Positions 7,796 through 16,870 of a stretch of 47,321 nt of DNA are shown here, in pieces. The stretch spans positions 1-47,321 of the forward strand of contig JAFGDR010000035.1 in NCBI GenBank assembly GCA_016932035.1, written 5' to 3'. Below the pieces are notes generated by a model, which ran no database searches, was not told where the DNA came from, and saw only the letters and a list, made by a program, of their open reading frames with translations. Position numbers and translations under genes: made by a program. Numbering within the stretch: position 1 is the stretch's first letter; every line of letters starts with the position of its first letter. The stretch comes from Candidatus Cloacimonadota bacterium (lineage in GTDB: Bacteria > Cloacimonadota > Cloacimonadia > JGIOTU-2).

Positions 7796-8425
7796 TTATT
7801 TAGAGTAGAACTCAATAATCAATCTATGATCAATATCCTGAGGAAGCTGCTCAGCTGTCGGCATAGCTTTGACATAACCTGAGAATTCTTCAGGATGTAC
7901 TTCAAGCCATGTAAACTGGTCTAAGCTCTTATGTGCTTGCATTGCTTCATGGATATTGGGCATTTGTCTGCTATTATTTCTTATCTCGATCTTCTGTCCA
8001 GGTGCAACGAGAAATGAAGGAATATCAACTCTTTTGCCGTCAACCAGTACATGACCGTGGTTTACGAGCTGTCGTGCTGCATTTCGGGATGTTGCAAAAC
8101 TCATTCTATAGAGAACATTATCCAGGCGTGTTTCGAGAAGCCTTAACAGGTTTTCGCCTGTCACGCCCTGCATCTTTGATGCTTTCTTAAAATAATTTTT
8201 AAATTGTCTCTCGAGAAGACCGTATGTTCTTTTTGCTTTTTGCTTCTCTCTCAGGTGAATAGCATAATCACTAAGTTTTCCACGATATTTTCTCCTACTT
8301 TCACCGGGAGGAGTATTTCTGCGTTCAATACTGCATTTCTGGGTGAAGCATCGAGCACCTTTAAGAAAGAGTTTCACGCCTTCTCTTCTGCATAATTTAC
8401 ATTTCGAGCCTAAATATCTAGCCAT
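7796..8425 (-). CDS. rpsD: 30S ribosomal protein S4 (zinc-binding form)
   Basis: A 209-residue S4, a primary 16S rRNA binder that nucleates 5'-domain assembly and helps maintain decoding fidelity. It begins with MARYLGSKCKLCRREG; C9, C12, C26 and C31 form the N-terminal zinc knuckle of the C+ form. The S4 RNA-binding domain is at about 98-160 (RLDNVLYRMSFATSRNAARQLVNHGHV). In many bacteria S4 represses its own alpha operon through an mRNA pseudoknot, and I could not identify such a site here. It lies 11 nt after rpsK and 15 nt before rpoA. Confidence 0.98.
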   Translation of the reverse strand: MARYLGSKCKLCRREGVKLFLKGARCFTQKCSIERRNTPPGESRRKYRGKLSDYAIHLREKQKAKRTYGLLERQFKNYFKKASKMQGVTGENLLRLLETRLDNVLYRMSFATSRNAARQLVNHGHVLVDGKRVDIPSFLVAPGQKIEIRNNSRQMPNIHEAMQAHKSLDQFTWLEVHPEEFSGYVKAMPTAEQLPQDIDHRLIIEFYSK

Positions 8426-8436
8426 TATATATCCTC

Positions 8437-8838
8437 TTAAATTCTTCTTCGTTTAGGTGGACGGCAACCATTATGAGGGATGGGAGTCGTATCAAGAATA
8501 GACAACACATTCAAACCTTCTGCTTGAAGTGAACGAACTGCAGAATCTCTTCCAGAACCGGGTCCACTTACTCGAACATGTATATTTCTCAAGCCCATAT
8601 TCAAAACTGTGGCGGCAATATCTTTTGCTGTCTGCTGCGCTGCATAGGATGTACTTTTCTTTGAATTCTTAAATCCATTTTTACCACAACTTGACCAGGC
8701 GATCACATTACCTTTTCTGTCGGTAATCGTAATGATCGTATTATTGAATGTTGCCTGAATATGAGCCACGCCGTCAGTTTCCTGCAGACGGACTTTCTTT
8801 TTTCTAACTACTTTTTTCTGTTTACCTTTTACTGCCAT
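8437..8838 (-). CDS. rpsK: 30S ribosomal protein S11
   Basis: A 133-residue S11, part of the 30S platform that contacts the E-site mRNA region with S7 and S18. Diagnostic phrases are [26 protein letters not shown] and the C-terminal [18 protein letters not shown]. The basic N-terminal extension ([12 protein letters not shown]) is ordinary for the family. It follows rpsM by 11 nt in the usual rpsM-rpsK-rpsD order, with a GGAG ribosome-binding site just upstream of the ATG. Confidence 0.98.
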   Translation of the reverse strand: MAVKGKQKKVVRKKKVRLQETDGVAHIQATFNNTIITITDRKGNVIAWSSCGKNGFKNSKKSTSYAAQQTAKDIAATVLNMGLRNIHVRVSGPGSGRDSAVRSLQAEGLNVLSILDTTPIPHNGCRPPKRRRI

Positions 8839-8849
8839 CTTTTCTCCTG

Positions 8850-9215
8850 CTACTTCCTGCCGACTCGACTGCTTCTCGGGCCCTTACGTGTTCGGGCATT
8901 TGAGTGAGTGCTCTGTCCTCGAACTGGAAGACCTACTCTGTGACGTAAACCACGATAACATCCAATTTCCATCAGACGTTTGATATTCATGGTTCTCTCT
9001 TTACGCAAGTCACCTTCGATCACATAATGATCTCTGATGATATCACGGAGCGTAATGATATCCTGGTCAGTAAGATCTTTTACTTTTGTATTCATATCAA
9101 TACCAGCTTTTTCCAGAATCTCTTGCGAGGTTGAACGACCTATGCCAAAGATGTAAGTTAAGCCTATTTCAATGCGCTTCTCATTCGGTAAATCAACACC
9201 TGCTATACGTGCCAA
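8850..9215 (-). CDS. rpsM: 30S ribosomal protein S13
   Basis: A 121-residue S13 that sits in the 30S head and bridges to the 50S through L5. It shows the [14 protein letters not shown] start, the helix-hairpin-helix YIFGIGR, and the C-terminal [15 protein letters not shown] tail that approaches the P-site tRNA. The start codon is TTG (9213-9215), supported by AAGGAGG a few bases upstream and by the conserved N-terminus. It follows rpmJ by 12 nt. Confidence 0.98.
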   Translation of the reverse strand: MARIAGVDLPNEKRIEIGLTYIFGIGRSTSQEILEKAGIDMNTKVKDLTDQDIITLRDIIRDHYVIEGDLRKERTMNIKRLMEIGCYRGLRHRVGLPVRGQSTHSNARTRKGPRSSRVGRK

Positions 9216-9227
9216 AGTGCCTCCTTG

Positions 9228-9344
9228 TTAACCTTGTCTCTGTTTATGTTTTGGATTTGATGAACAAATCACATATATGCGCCCTTTGCGCTTAACAATT
9301 TTGCAATCTTTACAAAGTTTTTTAACTGATGCTCGAACTTTCAT
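9228..9344 (-). CDS. rpmJ: 50S ribosomal protein L36 (zinc-binding form)
   Basis: A 38-codon gene between rpsM and infA. The product begins [15 protein letters not shown] and ends PKHKQRQG. It carries the C11, C14, C27 and H33 zinc ligands of the C+ L36 type, and the length is exactly that of the family. L36 packs against 23S rRNA near the base of the L7/L12 stalk. The ATG at 9342-9344 lies 16 nt after the infA stop. Confidence 0.96.
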   Translation of the reverse strand: MKVRASVKKLCKDCKIVKRKGRIYVICSSNPKHKQRQG

Positions 9345-9360
9345 TTAAAAATCCTTTATT

Positions 9361-9579
9361 TTATTTATAACGATAAACGATACGACCTTTGTTGAGATCA
9401 TAAGGAGAGAGTTCCATCTTCACCTTATCTCCCACAAGAATGCGTATATAATGCATTCTCATCTTACCGGAAATATGAGCATGTACTTTATGACCATTTT
9501 CCAGTTCCACGATAAATTTCGTACCGGGAAGCGCTTCAACGACTGTACCGTCTACTTCTATGAGTCCGTCTTTAGCCAC
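9361..9579 (-). CDS. infA: Translation initiation factor IF-1
   Basis: A 72-residue S1-like OB-fold protein that occupies the 30S A site during initiation. The recognisable core is [19 protein letters not shown], then [21 protein letters not shown], closing with the [12 protein letters not shown] tail. Length is canonical. The start is GTG at 9577-9579, directly abutting the map stop codon, with AAGGAG eight nt upstream. The map-infA-rpmJ order is typical outside the Enterobacteria. Confidence 0.98.
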   Translation of the reverse strand: MAKDGLIEVDGTVVEALPGTKFIVELENGHKVHAHISGKMRMHYIRILVGDKVKMELSPYDLNKGRIVYRYK

Positions 9580-10347
9580 TTATGAGCTCCTTGTTTTCGT
9601 TAAAATCTCTGGTTCATTCTCTGTGATGAGAATGGTGTTTTCAAAATGCGCTGATGGTGAACCATCCATCGTGTAAAAAACCCATTCTTTTTCTACAGTT
9701 TTTGACGTTCCAATATTGAACATCGGCTCGATCGAGAGCGTCATGCCCGGTTTGAGTATAGGTCCTGTTCCCTTTTTACCGACATTCGGAATCATGGGAT
9801 CTTCATGAAGCGTTCTCCCGATTCCGTGCCCAGTAAGCCAATCTGCAACGTGCAGTCCATTTTCAAGTGCAGTCTCTTCAATAGATGCAGAGATGTCACC
9901 AATTCTGTTTCCTGGTCTACACTGCATTATTGCATTATTGAGAGCTTTCTTTGTACAATCGAGAAGAAACCGAACATTCTTGGTAATGGAACCGACAACA
10001 AATGTACGGGCTGCATCACCACAGAATCCATTCATCTTCACGCCCACATCTATACCAATTATATCACCGTCTTTTAAAATTTTATCTTTGGTAGAATACC
10101 CATGCACGATTTCATCATTTACAGAAGCACAAATTGCATATTTATAAGGATCGAGATCATCCATAACATACCCTTTAAATGCAGATTCAGCCTTGTGATC
10201 TCTGATGATCTCTTCTGCTTTAGCATTCAGATCAAAAGCAATAACACCTGGTTTGATCATATCATGGATCTCATCCAGGATAAGGGCAACGAGAGCATTG
10301 CTCTTCCTCATGAACTGGATCTCCCTGGCATTCTTGATCGTGATCAT
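9580..10347 (-). CDS. map: Methionine aminopeptidase, type I
   Basis: A 255-residue type Ia enzyme that removes the initiator methionine from nascent chains. All five metal ligands of the pita-bread fold can be seen: Asp in GIDVG, Asp in GDAAR, His in TGHGIGR, Glu in LSIEPM and Glu in HFENT. There is no N-terminal SH3 or zinc-finger extension. The ATG overlaps the adk stop by ATGA, and infA follows without a gap. The secY-adk-map-infA order is the common spc-alpha junction. Confidence 0.97.
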   Translation of the reverse strand: MITIKNAREIQFMRKSNALVALILDEIHDMIKPGVIAFDLNAKAEEIIRDHKAESAFKGYVMDDLDPYKYAICASVNDEIVHGYSTKDKILKDGDIIGIDVGVKMNGFCGDAARTFVVGSITKNVRFLLDCTKKALNNAIMQCRPGNRIGDISASIEETALENGLHVADWLTGHGIGRTLHEDPMIPNVGKKGTGPILKPGMTLSIEPMFNIGTSKTVEKEWVFYTMDGSPSAHFENTILITENEPEILTKTRSS

Positions 10348-11021
10348 ACGTTATCGAGAATACCCTCGATCTGCTTGAAAATCTCGTCCGGGGAAGTTAC
10401 ACCATTTACTTTATGAAGAACATTTTTCTTCTCGAAATAGGTAATTAGAGGAACGGCAGTGTTATGAAAGACCTTCAATCTGTTCTGAATAGTCTCGACT
10501 TTATCATCATCACGAATAATCAGTTCTGCGCCGCACTTGTCACACAGGTAGGTATCACCAATTTTTTTCTCAGGCACTTTATGAATAAGATTATAGATGC
10601 TTTTGCATTTCGGGCAAGCGCGTCTGTTTGATAATCTCTTTATTACTTCTGCATCAGGAATATCTATAAGAATTGCACAAACAACTGATTGTTTAGAAAT
10701 ATACCGCAAATCAAAGAACATGTCTGCCTGATCCTGATTTCTTGGAAAACCGTCAAATAAAGCACCTTCAGCACAATCCGGCTGACTCACCCTGTCTTTC
10801 AGCATTTCGAAAACGAGATCATCGGGAACAAGCTCACCTTTATGCATATACTTATCTGCTTCTATTCCAAGAGTTGTTCCATTTTTGATGTTCTCTCTCA
10901 GTATTTCACCGGTCGAGATATGAGGAATTGCATACTTTTCTTTGATATATGCTGCCTGGGTACCCTTCCCTGCTCCGGGAGGACCTAATAACACAACTAT
11001 GCGTTTTTTTTCGTCGATCAC
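10344..11021 (-). CDS. adk: Adenylate kinase with zinc-type LID domain
   Basis: A 225-residue long-form adenylate kinase (ATP + AMP = 2 ADP). The P-loop GPPGAGKGT is at 13-21, the AMP-binding region includes STGEILREN, and FDGFPRN is the conserved arginine motif. The LID carries CPKC...CDKC, the structural zinc site seen in many Gram-positive and FCB enzymes rather than the His/Asp network of E. coli. The start is GTG (11019-11021), overlapping the secY TGA by four bases, with GAGGA upstream. Confidence 0.97.
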   Translation of the reverse strand: MIDEKKRIVVLLGPPGAGKGTQAAYIKEKYAIPHISTGEILRENIKNGTTLGIEADKYMHKGELVPDDLVFEMLKDRVSQPDCAEGALFDGFPRNQDQADMFFDLRYISKQSVVCAILIDIPDAEVIKRLSNRRACPKCKSIYNLIHKVPEKKIGDTYLCDKCGAELIIRDDDKVETIQNRLKVFHNTAVPLITYFEKKNVLHKVNGVTSPDEIFKQIEGILDNV

Positions 11022-12331
11022 CTTGATCTTCCTCGCAATTTACCTTTTTTCATAAAACCGTCATAATGACGCATAACGAGGTGAGATTCAATTTGCTTGA
11101 GTGTATCAAGCGCCACACCGACAATAATAATCAAACCGGTTCCACCGAAATAGAACGGCAGACGCGCCCATTGAATCAGGAATGTCGGTATAACAGCGAT
11201 GAAAGCAAAGAAAATTGCACCGGGCAAAGTGATACGAACAATAACACTATTTATATATTCGGCAGTTCGCTTTCCGGGTTTACGTCCGGGGATGAAACCA
11301 CCGTATTTTTTCATATTTTCAGCAATCTCTGTTGGATTGAGCACAATAGCAGTATAGAAATACGCAAAGAACACAATCATGATCACGTAGAGGAACGTGT
11401 GAAGAAATGCTCCAGGAGAAAGCCAGTTTGCAAGATTGTGCATGAAATCACTATCTTTAAAGAACGTGGCAATTGTTTGAGGGAACATAAGAACTGACTG
11501 CGCAAAAATAATTGGAATAACACCAGCGGAGTTAACCTTCAAAGGAATATGCGTTGCCTGTCCGCCATAGATTTTCCTGCCTATAACACGTTTTGCATAT
11601 TGAACTGGTATCTTTCTCGTTGCCTCTGTGATAAGAATTACTGCAGCAGTTATCAGAACCATGAATACAATAACCACAATTGCAAGAAGAATGCTCATGT
11701 TGCCTGTTGCAACCATCTTGAACATATTAATGAATCCATTTGGATAACGAGCTATGATACCGATAAAGATGATGAGCGAGATACCATTACCGATACCTTT
11801 TTCTGTTATCTGTTCACCGAGCCACATAATGAAGATCGTACCGGTAACTAGAGTGAGAATGGTTACAAACTTAAAACCAAGTCCCGGGAATGGTACTGCT
11901 GCAATACCGGAAGGAGTTGTAATGCTCTCAAGGAAAGTTGTAATCCAGAATGCATTAAAGACACCAATAATAACTGTTCCATAACGAGTGTATTGAGTGA
12001 TCTTTTTCTGTCCTTCGGGACCCTCTTTTTTGAGTTTTTCAAAATAAGGGATCACACCGCCAAGAAGCTGCATCACAATGGAAGCAGTAATGTATGGCAT
12101 GATACCCAAAGCAAAAATCGTTGCCTTACTCAGGTTACCACCCACAAAAAGATCCATCATACCAAAGAGTGTATTCCCTTGCGTTGCAAAGAATTCACCA
12201 AGTGCAACTGTATTGATACCGGGAGTGGGTATATGGCTTCCAAGACGATAAACAATAAGAATACCAAGCGTGAAAAGAACTTTCTTCTTGAGTTCGGGTA
12301 CTTTAAAGACGTTAAATAGTGATTTCAGCAC
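11018..12331 (-). CDS. secY: Protein translocase subunit SecY
   Basis: This 437-residue inner-membrane channel of the Sec translocon has ten predicted transmembrane helices. Diagnostic segments are YRLGSHIPTPGIN in the first helix region, the plug segment after GEFFATQGNTLFGMMDLFVGG, and the cytoplasmic loops QYAKRVIGRK and KKYGGFIPGRKPG that bind ribosome and SecA. The start is GTG at 12329-12331, overlapping the rplO TAG. GAGG lies upstream. SecE is encoded in the same cluster and SecD/SecF a few kilobases away. Confidence 0.98.
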   Translation of the reverse strand: MLKSLFNVFKVPELKKKVLFTLGILIVYRLGSHIPTPGINTVALGEFFATQGNTLFGMMDLFVGGNLSKATIFALGIMPYITASIVMQLLGGVIPYFEKLKKEGPEGQKKITQYTRYGTVIIGVFNAFWITTFLESITTPSGIAAVPFPGLGFKFVTILTLVTGTIFIMWLGEQITEKGIGNGISLIIFIGIIARYPNGFINMFKMVATGNMSILLAIVVIVFMVLITAAVILITEATRKIPVQYAKRVIGRKIYGGQATHIPLKVNSAGVIPIIFAQSVLMFPQTIATFFKDSDFMHNLANWLSPGAFLHTFLYVIMIVFFAYFYTAIVLNPTEIAENMKKYGGFIPGRKPGKRTAEYINSVIVRITLPGAIFFAFIAVIPTFLIQWARLPFYFGGTGLIIIVGVALDTLKQIESHLVMRHYDGFMKKGKLRGRSR

Positions 12332-12786
12332 TATACAACCTCTGCTTTTCCGCCAACTTTCTCAATGATTTCGATTGCTGATCTGCTAAAACTGTTGGCT
12401 TTGATTACTTTCTTTTTATCAAATTTATTTTCCTTGTTCGCTAACACCTTAACCATTTGAACACTATGATTTTGTTTGTCGATAAGACCGAGTTTTTCCA
12501 TAAGTTCAATGTCGATGATGCTTTCTTCGATTTCTGCAAGAGCATTCAAGGAAACGATTCTATATTTCTTGGAAAATTTACTATTATTGAAACCTTTCAT
12601 GGGCAGTCTGCGATGGATGGGCATTTGACCACCTTCAAACCAGTTCGGAATGCTGGCACCGCTTCTGCACTTCTGTCCATTCATACCGCGTCCACTTGTT
12701 TTACCGGTTCCTGAGCCGTCACCTTTTCCAAGTCTTGTTTTTCTTTTTCGTGAATTTCGGGGAGGTTTTAATTCATTTAACTTCAT
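12331..12786 (-). CDS. rplO: 50S ribosomal protein L15
   Basis: A 151-residue L15, a late-assembly protein that links several 23S rRNA domains. It shows MKLNELKPPRNSRKRKTRLGKG, the glycine-rich GDGSGTGKTSGRGMNGQKCRSG stretch broken by arginines, and the globular C-terminal half with EIIEKVGGKAEVV. It overlaps rpmD by ATGA at its start and the GTG of secY at its end, so the rpmD-rplO-secY trio is probably translationally coupled. Confidence 0.98.
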   Translation of the reverse strand: MKLNELKPPRNSRKRKTRLGKGDGSGTGKTSGRGMNGQKCRSGASIPNWFEGGQMPIHRRLPMKGFNNSKFSKKYRIVSLNALAEIEESIIDIELMEKLGLIDKQNHSVQMVKVLANKENKFDKKKVIKANSFSRSAIEIIEKVGGKAEVV

Positions 12787-12977
12787 TTCGAACCTCTTCC
12801 TTTGATTTCTTCAACGTCCACTAAATGTGCAACAGTTCTGATCATTCCTTTTACAGGATCAGTATCTTTCTGGACAACAGAATGATGAAGCTTTCGAAGA
12901 CCTAATGCTTCGACAGTTTTTCGTATACCGGGTTTTTGCCCGATCGGACTTTTTACTAACGTTATTTTAAGTTTCAT
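12783..12977 (-). CDS. rpmD: 50S ribosomal protein L30
   Basis: A 64-residue L30 with the family's KITLVKSPIGQKPG start and the LRKLHHSVVQKDTDPVKGMI core, in the normal position between rpsE and rplO. L30 is absent from some bacterial lineages, so its presence is mildly informative. It lies 18 nt after rpsE and overlaps rplO by four bases. Confidence 0.97.
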   Translation of the reverse strand: MKLKITLVKSPIGQKPGIRKTVEALGLRKLHHSVVQKDTDPVKGMIRTVAHLVDVEEIKGRGSK

Positions 12978-12995
12978 GTCTCAATAAACCTTTAT

Positions 12996-13502
12996 TTATG
13001 ATACCAGCTCAGCAACTGTTTTACCGCGAAGCTTTGCAACTTCTTCATGTGATCTGAGAGCTTTGAGTGCGATCACTGTTGCTTTTACCATGTTGTGCTT
13101 TGTGCTTGAACCAAGAGATTTTGTCAGCACGTTTTCCACACCGGCTGCTTCAAGAATTGCACGTACGGGTCCACCTGCAATAACGCCTGTACCGGGTGCT
13201 GCCGGTTTGAGGAGGACTTTACTACCTCTGAATTTACCAACGATCATGTGAGGAATCGTACCGTTACGGATTGGGAATCCAAAAAGTGATTTTTTTGCTT
13301 TATCCTTGGCTTTGTTGATCGCGGGGATAACTTCATTAGCTTTTCCCATACCAACACCGACCTTACCGTTCTTATCACCAACAACAACAGTTGCATTAAA
13401 GCTGAAGTGTCTTCCACCTTTGATAACTTTGGCTACACGATTGGTATCAACGACCTGTTCGTATATTAATTCATCTTCATTACGTTCTCTTCGATCTTCC
13501 AT
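12996..13502 (-). CDS. rpsE: 30S ribosomal protein S5
   Basis: A 168-residue S5, which lines the mRNA entry pore and affects decoding accuracy. The double-stranded-RNA-binding domain is visible as [30 protein letters not shown], followed by [19 protein letters not shown] and the C-terminal [19 protein letters not shown] place the start at ATG 13500-13502. A longer frame opens at 13550, but it would overlap the end of rplR, while the internal ATG has GGAG in the right place and matches the usual N-terminus. Confidence 0.97.
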   Translation of the reverse strand: MEDRRERNEDELIYEQVVDTNRVAKVIKGGRHFSFNATVVVGDKNGKVGVGMGKANEVIPAINKAKDKAKKSLFGFPIRNGTIPHMIVGKFRGSKVLLKPAAPGTGVIAGGPVRAILEAAGVENVLTKSLGSSTKHNMVKATVIALKALRSHEEVAKLRGKTVAELVS

Positions 13503-13512
13503 TACAACACTC

Positions 13513-13890
13513 CTAAAATTCCAGACCGGCTTTTCGAGCACCTTCTGCAAGGGCTTTTACACGACCATGGTACTTGAAACCATTTCTATCAAAACTAACT
13601 TTTTTGATCTTCTTTTCAAGACATTTCTTTGCAAAGATCTCACCAATGAGTGCTGCTTTTTCAACCGGCTTCATTTCAGCTTTTACTTGTTCCTTGAATT
13701 CGGGGCTCAAGCTCGAAGCTGCGCAAATCGTGATACCTTTGTCATCGTCTATAAGCTGTGCGTATATATTCTTTAAACTTTTATAAACAGTGATTCTAGG
13801 TCGATCTGCAGTACCAGTTATCTTATTGCGGATAGCAACTTTGCGGCGATTTCTTAATAATATATTTTTCTTTACTTTTTTCTTCAACAT
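13513..13890 (-). CDS. rplR: 50S ribosomal protein L18
   Basis: A 125-residue L18, which with L5 anchors 5S rRNA in the central protuberance. It has the basic N-terminal arm ([18 protein letters not shown]) followed by [20 protein letters not shown], and the C-terminal [26 protein letters not shown]. Its order rplF-rplR-rpsE is standard. It ends 10 nt before the rpsE start chosen here. Confidence 0.97.
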   Translation of the reverse strand: MLKKKVKKNILLRNRRKVAIRNKITGTADRPRITVYKSLKNIYAQLIDDDKGITICAASSLSPEFKEQVKAEMKPVEKAALIGEIFAKKCLEKKIKKVSFDRNGFKYHGRVKALAEGARKAGLEF

Positions 13891-13899
13891 ACCTGCTCC

Positions 13900-14484
13900 T
13901 TATGCGCCTGCCCCACCAGCAACCTTACCGGGTTTGATATGGATATGCTCATCAGCATAACGGACACCTTTTCCTTTGTAAGATTCAGGGGGTTTTATAT
14001 CACGAATAGCAGCACAGACAGCACCAAGCATTTCTTTATTATGACTACGAAAGTCGATGATCGCCTGCAGACCGGGAATAGTGCTTGCTTCTGCACGACC
14101 GATCTTCTCGATTTCCACTTTCACATCTTTCGGGATTTCAAAATACACATCATGAGAAAAGCCCAGGCTAAGCACAAGCCATTTACCGTTGATCTCTGCT
14201 TTATAACCGGTTCCAACGATCATGAGTTTTCTTAAATAGCCGTTAGACACACCTTCTACCATGTTTGCTACTAATGATCGGTTCAATCCGTGAAGGCTCT
14301 TCGTCTGCTTTTCATCATCTTTTCTTTCAATTACAGCTGTATTATCTTTTATCTTAATAGTGATTCCAGCGTTCAGATCTCGCTCAAGAGCTCCAAGCGG
14401 ACCTGTTACTTTTACATGCTGACCTTTGATATCAACTTTTACGTTTTCAGGAATGACTATCGGTTCTTTTCCTATTCTGGACAT
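13900..14484 (-). CDS. rplF: 50S ribosomal protein L6
   Basis: A 194-residue L6 that binds the 23S sarcin-ricin loop region near the factor-binding site. Two repeated L6 domains are present, and the C-terminal signature RSHNKEMLGAVCAAIRDIKPPESYKGKGVRY is split around the conserved PEPYKGKG-type motif. I choose ATG 14482-14484 (MSRIGKEP), preceded by AAAGGGG. An upstream in-frame TTG would add six residues not typical of the family. Eleven nt after rpsH. Confidence 0.97.
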   Translation of the reverse strand: MSRIGKEPIVIPENVKVDIKGQHVKVTGPLGALERDLNAGITIKIKDNTAVIERKDDEKQTKSLHGLNRSLVANMVEGVSNGYLRKLMIVGTGYKAEINGKWLVLSLGFSHDVYFEIPKDVKVEIEKIGRAEASTIPGLQAIIDFRSHNKEMLGAVCAAIRDIKPPESYKGKGVRYADEHIHIKPGKVAGGAGA

Positions 14485-14495
14485 TGAATACCCCT

Positions 14496-14909
14496 TTACC
14501 AAATTTTACAGATATACTCACCACCAACATTATATTTCCTGGCATCTCTATCTATGAGAACGCCTTTATTGGTGGAAAGGATTGCAATACCGATATGATT
14601 GAACACAACAGGAATATTTTTTGAATCAACGTAAACTCGTTTACCTGGTTTACTGACTTTTTCCAAGCCCTTGATAACAGATTCCAGATCGTTCACATAA
14701 CGAAGATAGATCTTGATCTGTTCGAATTTTCGATTCTCTTCTTCTGATGGTTCAAGAATGACATATTTGGATATGAAATTCTCCTCATGAAGAATGCGAA
14801 CAATATTCTTTTTTAAATTAGAAGAATCGATAACAACAGCATTTTTCTTCGCCTGGATTCCATTGCGAATAACAGTAAGCATTTGTGCGATTGGGTCAAA
14901 ATTTGCCAT
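14496..14909 (-). CDS. rpsH: 30S ribosomal protein S8
   Basis: A 137-residue S8, a central-domain assembly protein that binds 16S helix 21. It opens with ANFDPIAQMLTVIRNG and ends with the conserved GVLIDRDARKYNVGGEYICKIW. In E. coli S8 represses the spc operon; no matching mRNA target was identifiable by eye here. It follows rpsN by 11 nt. Confidence 0.97.
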   Translation of the reverse strand: MANFDPIAQMLTVIRNGIQAKKNAVVIDSSNLKKNIVRILHEENFISKYVILEPSEEENRKFEQIKIYLRYVNDLESVIKGLEKVSKPGKRVYVDSKNIPVVFNHIGIAILSTNKGVLIDRDARKYNVGGEYICKIW

Positions 14910-14920
14910 AGATCCTCCGA

Positions 14921-15106
14921 TTACCAGCTCGCTTTTTTAACGCCTGGAATCTTACCTTCCAAAGCTAGCTTTCTGAAGCATAATCTACAAATTCCGAAGT
15001 CTCGCAGATAGGCGCGAGGTCTTCCACACAGCTCACATCTATTATAATCTCGAACTTTGAATTTTTTTTCTCTTTTCGATTTAACAATCAACGCTTTACG
15101 TGCCAT
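14921..15106 (-). CDS. rpsN: 30S ribosomal protein S14, zinc-binding type Z
   Basis: A 61-residue short S14 of the type Z class, with C24, C27, C40 and C43 in CELCGRP and CRLCFR forming the zinc module. It sits in the 30S head next to S3 and S10. The long zinc-independent paralogue is not present in this window. It lies between rplE and rpsH as in most spc operons. Confidence 0.97.
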   Translation of the reverse strand: MARKALIVKSKREKKFKVRDYNRCELCGRPRAYLRDFGICRLCFRKLALEGKIPGVKKASW

Positions 15107-15124
15107 ATATTTTCCTTAATAGTT

Positions 15125-15667
15125 TTATTTCTGAGCAAAGGGCATGCCAAGAGCTTTAAGAAGTGCAAAACCCTCTTCATCAGTTTTTGCTGATGTCACA
15201 AAAGTGATGTTCAAACCACGAACTTTATCTACTTTATCATAATCGATCTCAGGGAAAACGATCTGCTCTTTGACACCCAATGTATAATTACCGCGTCCGT
15301 CAAATCCGTGAGGAGAGATTCCATTGAAGTCACGAATTCGTGGAAGCACAATACTGATGAGTTTATCAACGAACTCATACATTTTCTCACCGCGAAGCGT
15401 GGTCATTGCTCCGATAGGCATTCCTTTTCGCAGTTTGAAATTCGAGATCGACTTTTTTGCATGTGTTATCACTGCATGCTGACCTGTGATCGTTTCGATT
15501 TCTTTACGTGCATTATCGAGTGAGGCTCTGTTTTCTGTTGCTTCGCCAACACCAATATTTACTGTCACCTTTTTCAGTTTCGGGACATCCATCACATTTG
15601 CCTGTTCAAGTTTTTTCTCGAGCTCAGGTATGATATCCTTTTTGAATTTATCTTGTAATCTACTCAT
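15125..15667 (-). CDS. rplE: 50S ribosomal protein L5
   Basis: A 180-residue L5, a 5S rRNA-binding protein of the central protuberance that touches P-site tRNA and S13. Diagnostic sequences are [30 protein letters not shown] and [24 protein letters not shown], here quoted in part. Length is standard. It follows rplX by 9 nt. Confidence 0.98.
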   Translation of the reverse strand: MSRLQDKFKKDIIPELEKKLEQANVMDVPKLKKVTVNIGVGEATENRASLDNARKEIETITGQHAVITHAKKSISNFKLRKGMPIGAMTTLRGEKMYEFVDKLISIVLPRIRDFNGISPHGFDGRGNYTLGVKEQIVFPEIDYDKVDKVRGLNITFVTSAKTDEEGFALLKALGMPFAQK

Positions 15668-15676
15668 TGTTCCTCG

Positions 15677-15985
15677 TTAGACCATATCACCGCATCTGGT
15701 GCAGTAACGAATTCTACTTTTATCTTCCAAAATTTTCATTCTGGGTTTTGAAGGTTTTCCGCATTTCGGGCATATAAATTGAACATTAGACACACTGATC
15801 GGTGCTTCCATTTCAATAACACCACCAGAAGGATTCTGCTGGGTTGGACGTTGGTGCTTTTTAATAAAGTTCACTTTTTCAACAATAACCTTATTCTTTT
15901 CAGGAAAAGACTTAAGCACAACACCTTCAACACCTTTATATTCACCTGAAATGACTCTTACTTTATCATCTTTTTTAATTCTCAT
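15677..15985 (-). CDS. rplX: 50S ribosomal protein L24 with C-terminal zinc knuckles
   Basis: A 102-residue L24, an assembly initiator for the 50S subunit. The KOW motif is at about 6-33 (DDKVRVISGEYKGVEGVV). The C-terminal part has CPKC (C72, C75) and CTRC (C95, C98), a four-cysteine site seen in some but not all bacterial L24 proteins. Between rplN and rplE with gaps of 9 nt on both sides. Confidence 0.96.
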   Translation of the reverse strand: MRIKKDDKVRVISGEYKGVEGVVLKSFPEKNKVIVEKVNFIKKHQRPTQQNPSGGVIEMEAPISVSNVQFICPKCGKPSKPRMKILEDKSRIRYCTRCGDMV

Positions 15986-15994
15986 ATGAGACTC

Positions 15995-16363
15995 CTACAC
16001 AACCTCTGGGGCAAGAGAAAGTATCTTCATGAATTTCTTTTCTCTTAATTCACGTGCAACCGGACCAAAAATACGTGTTCCTTTTGGTTCCATGATTTCA
16101 TTAATGAGCACAACTGCATTATCACCAAAGCGAATATAGGAACCATCTGAACGGCGGACAGCATTCTTTGTACGCACGATCACTCCCCTATGAATACTGC
16201 CTTTTTTCACATCACTGTGAGGGATGGCAGATTTTACAGAAAGGGTAATAACATCACCAAGTCCAGCATAACGGCGGCGAGAACCACCTAATACTTTTAT
16301 ACATTTCACAACTTTTGCACCGGAATTATCTGCAACTTTAAGAACAGTCTCCTGCTGTATCAT
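15995..16363 (-). CDS. rplN: 50S ribosomal protein L14
   Basis: A 122-residue L14, a beta-barrel protein at the subunit interface that forms bridge B8. It has the [19 protein letters not shown] start and the [20 protein letters not shown] end, with canonical length. L14 is also the docking site for the silencing factor RsfS in other bacteria. It follows rpsQ by 17 nt. Confidence 0.98.
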   Translation of the reverse strand: MIQQETVLKVADNSGAKVVKCIKVLGGSRRRYAGLGDVITLSVKSAIPHSDVKKGSIHRGVIVRTKNAVRRSDGSYIRFGDNAVVLINEIMEPKGTRIFGPVARELREKKFMKILSLAPEVV

Positions 16364-16380
16364 TGGAACTCCCTAATATC

Positions 16381-16650
16381 CTACTTACTTTTTTCAATGA
16401 TCTCGATGAGTTTCCAACGTTTTGTCTTACTTACGGGCTGAAATTCTTCGATCTTTACTGTATCACCCGTATGAGCTTCGTTCTTCTCATCGTGCACATG
16501 AAAATTCTTATGTTTTCTAATATATTTTCCATAGAGTGGATGCTGAAATTTTCTTTCAACCTTCACTACAAGGGTTTTATCCATTTTATCACTCACGACA
16601 ACACCGATACGTGTCGGTTTATGACGAGTTGAAACTTTTTCCTTATCCAT
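16381..16650 (-). CDS. rpsQ: 30S ribosomal protein S17
   Basis: An 89-residue OB-fold protein that binds 16S helices 7 and 11. The core is [30 protein letters not shown] in two parts, followed by [17 protein letters not shown] and the closing [11 protein letters not shown]. The order rpmC-rpsQ-rplN is universal. Nine nt separate it from rpmC. Confidence 0.97.
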   Translation of the reverse strand: MDKEKVSTRHKPTRIGVVVSDKMDKTLVVKVERKFQHPLYGKYIRKHKNFHVHDEKNEAHTGDTVKIEEFQPVSKTKRWKLIEIIEKSK

Positions 16651-16659
16651 TGAGACCTA

Positions 16660-16869
16660 CTACTCTGCCTTTTTCTCTTGTTGTTGCTTTTCACGGATGA
16701 TCGTTTTGACTCGAGCAATATCTTTTCGCACTTCGTGAAGCTTCCAGGGATTTTCCAATCTGTTCGTCACTTTTTGAAAACGAAGATTGAAATATTCTTC
16801 CTGGAGGTCACGCTCTTTCATTTCGAGTTCAGTCAAGTTCATTTCTCTGATTTCATTTGGTTTCAGCAT
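16660..16869 (-). CDS. rpmC: 50S ribosomal protein L29
   Basis: A 69-residue two-helix protein at the peptide exit tunnel, part of the docking site for trigger factor and SRP with L23. It shows the LNPNEIREM-like start (LKPNEIREMNLTELE), the 'YFNLRFQ' motif and the 'RKDIARVKTIIREK' second helix, with a short glutamine/lysine tail. It abuts rplP with one base between. Confidence 0.96.
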   Translation of the reverse strand: MLKPNEIREMNLTELEMKERDLQEEYFNLRFQKVTNRLENPWKLHEVRKDIARVKTIIREKQQQEKKAE

Positions 16870-16870
16870 A

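Noticed and set aside
10102-12319. Several plus-strand frames opposite adk, map and secY
   Set aside because: They have Cys/His/Asn-rich composition typical of antisense frames and no homology-like motifs. The minus-strand genes explain the DNA.
12996-13550. Longer rpsE start giving 184 residues
   Set aside because: It would overlap the end of rplR, and the extra 16 residues do not match S5. The ATG at 13502 has a proper ribosome-binding site.
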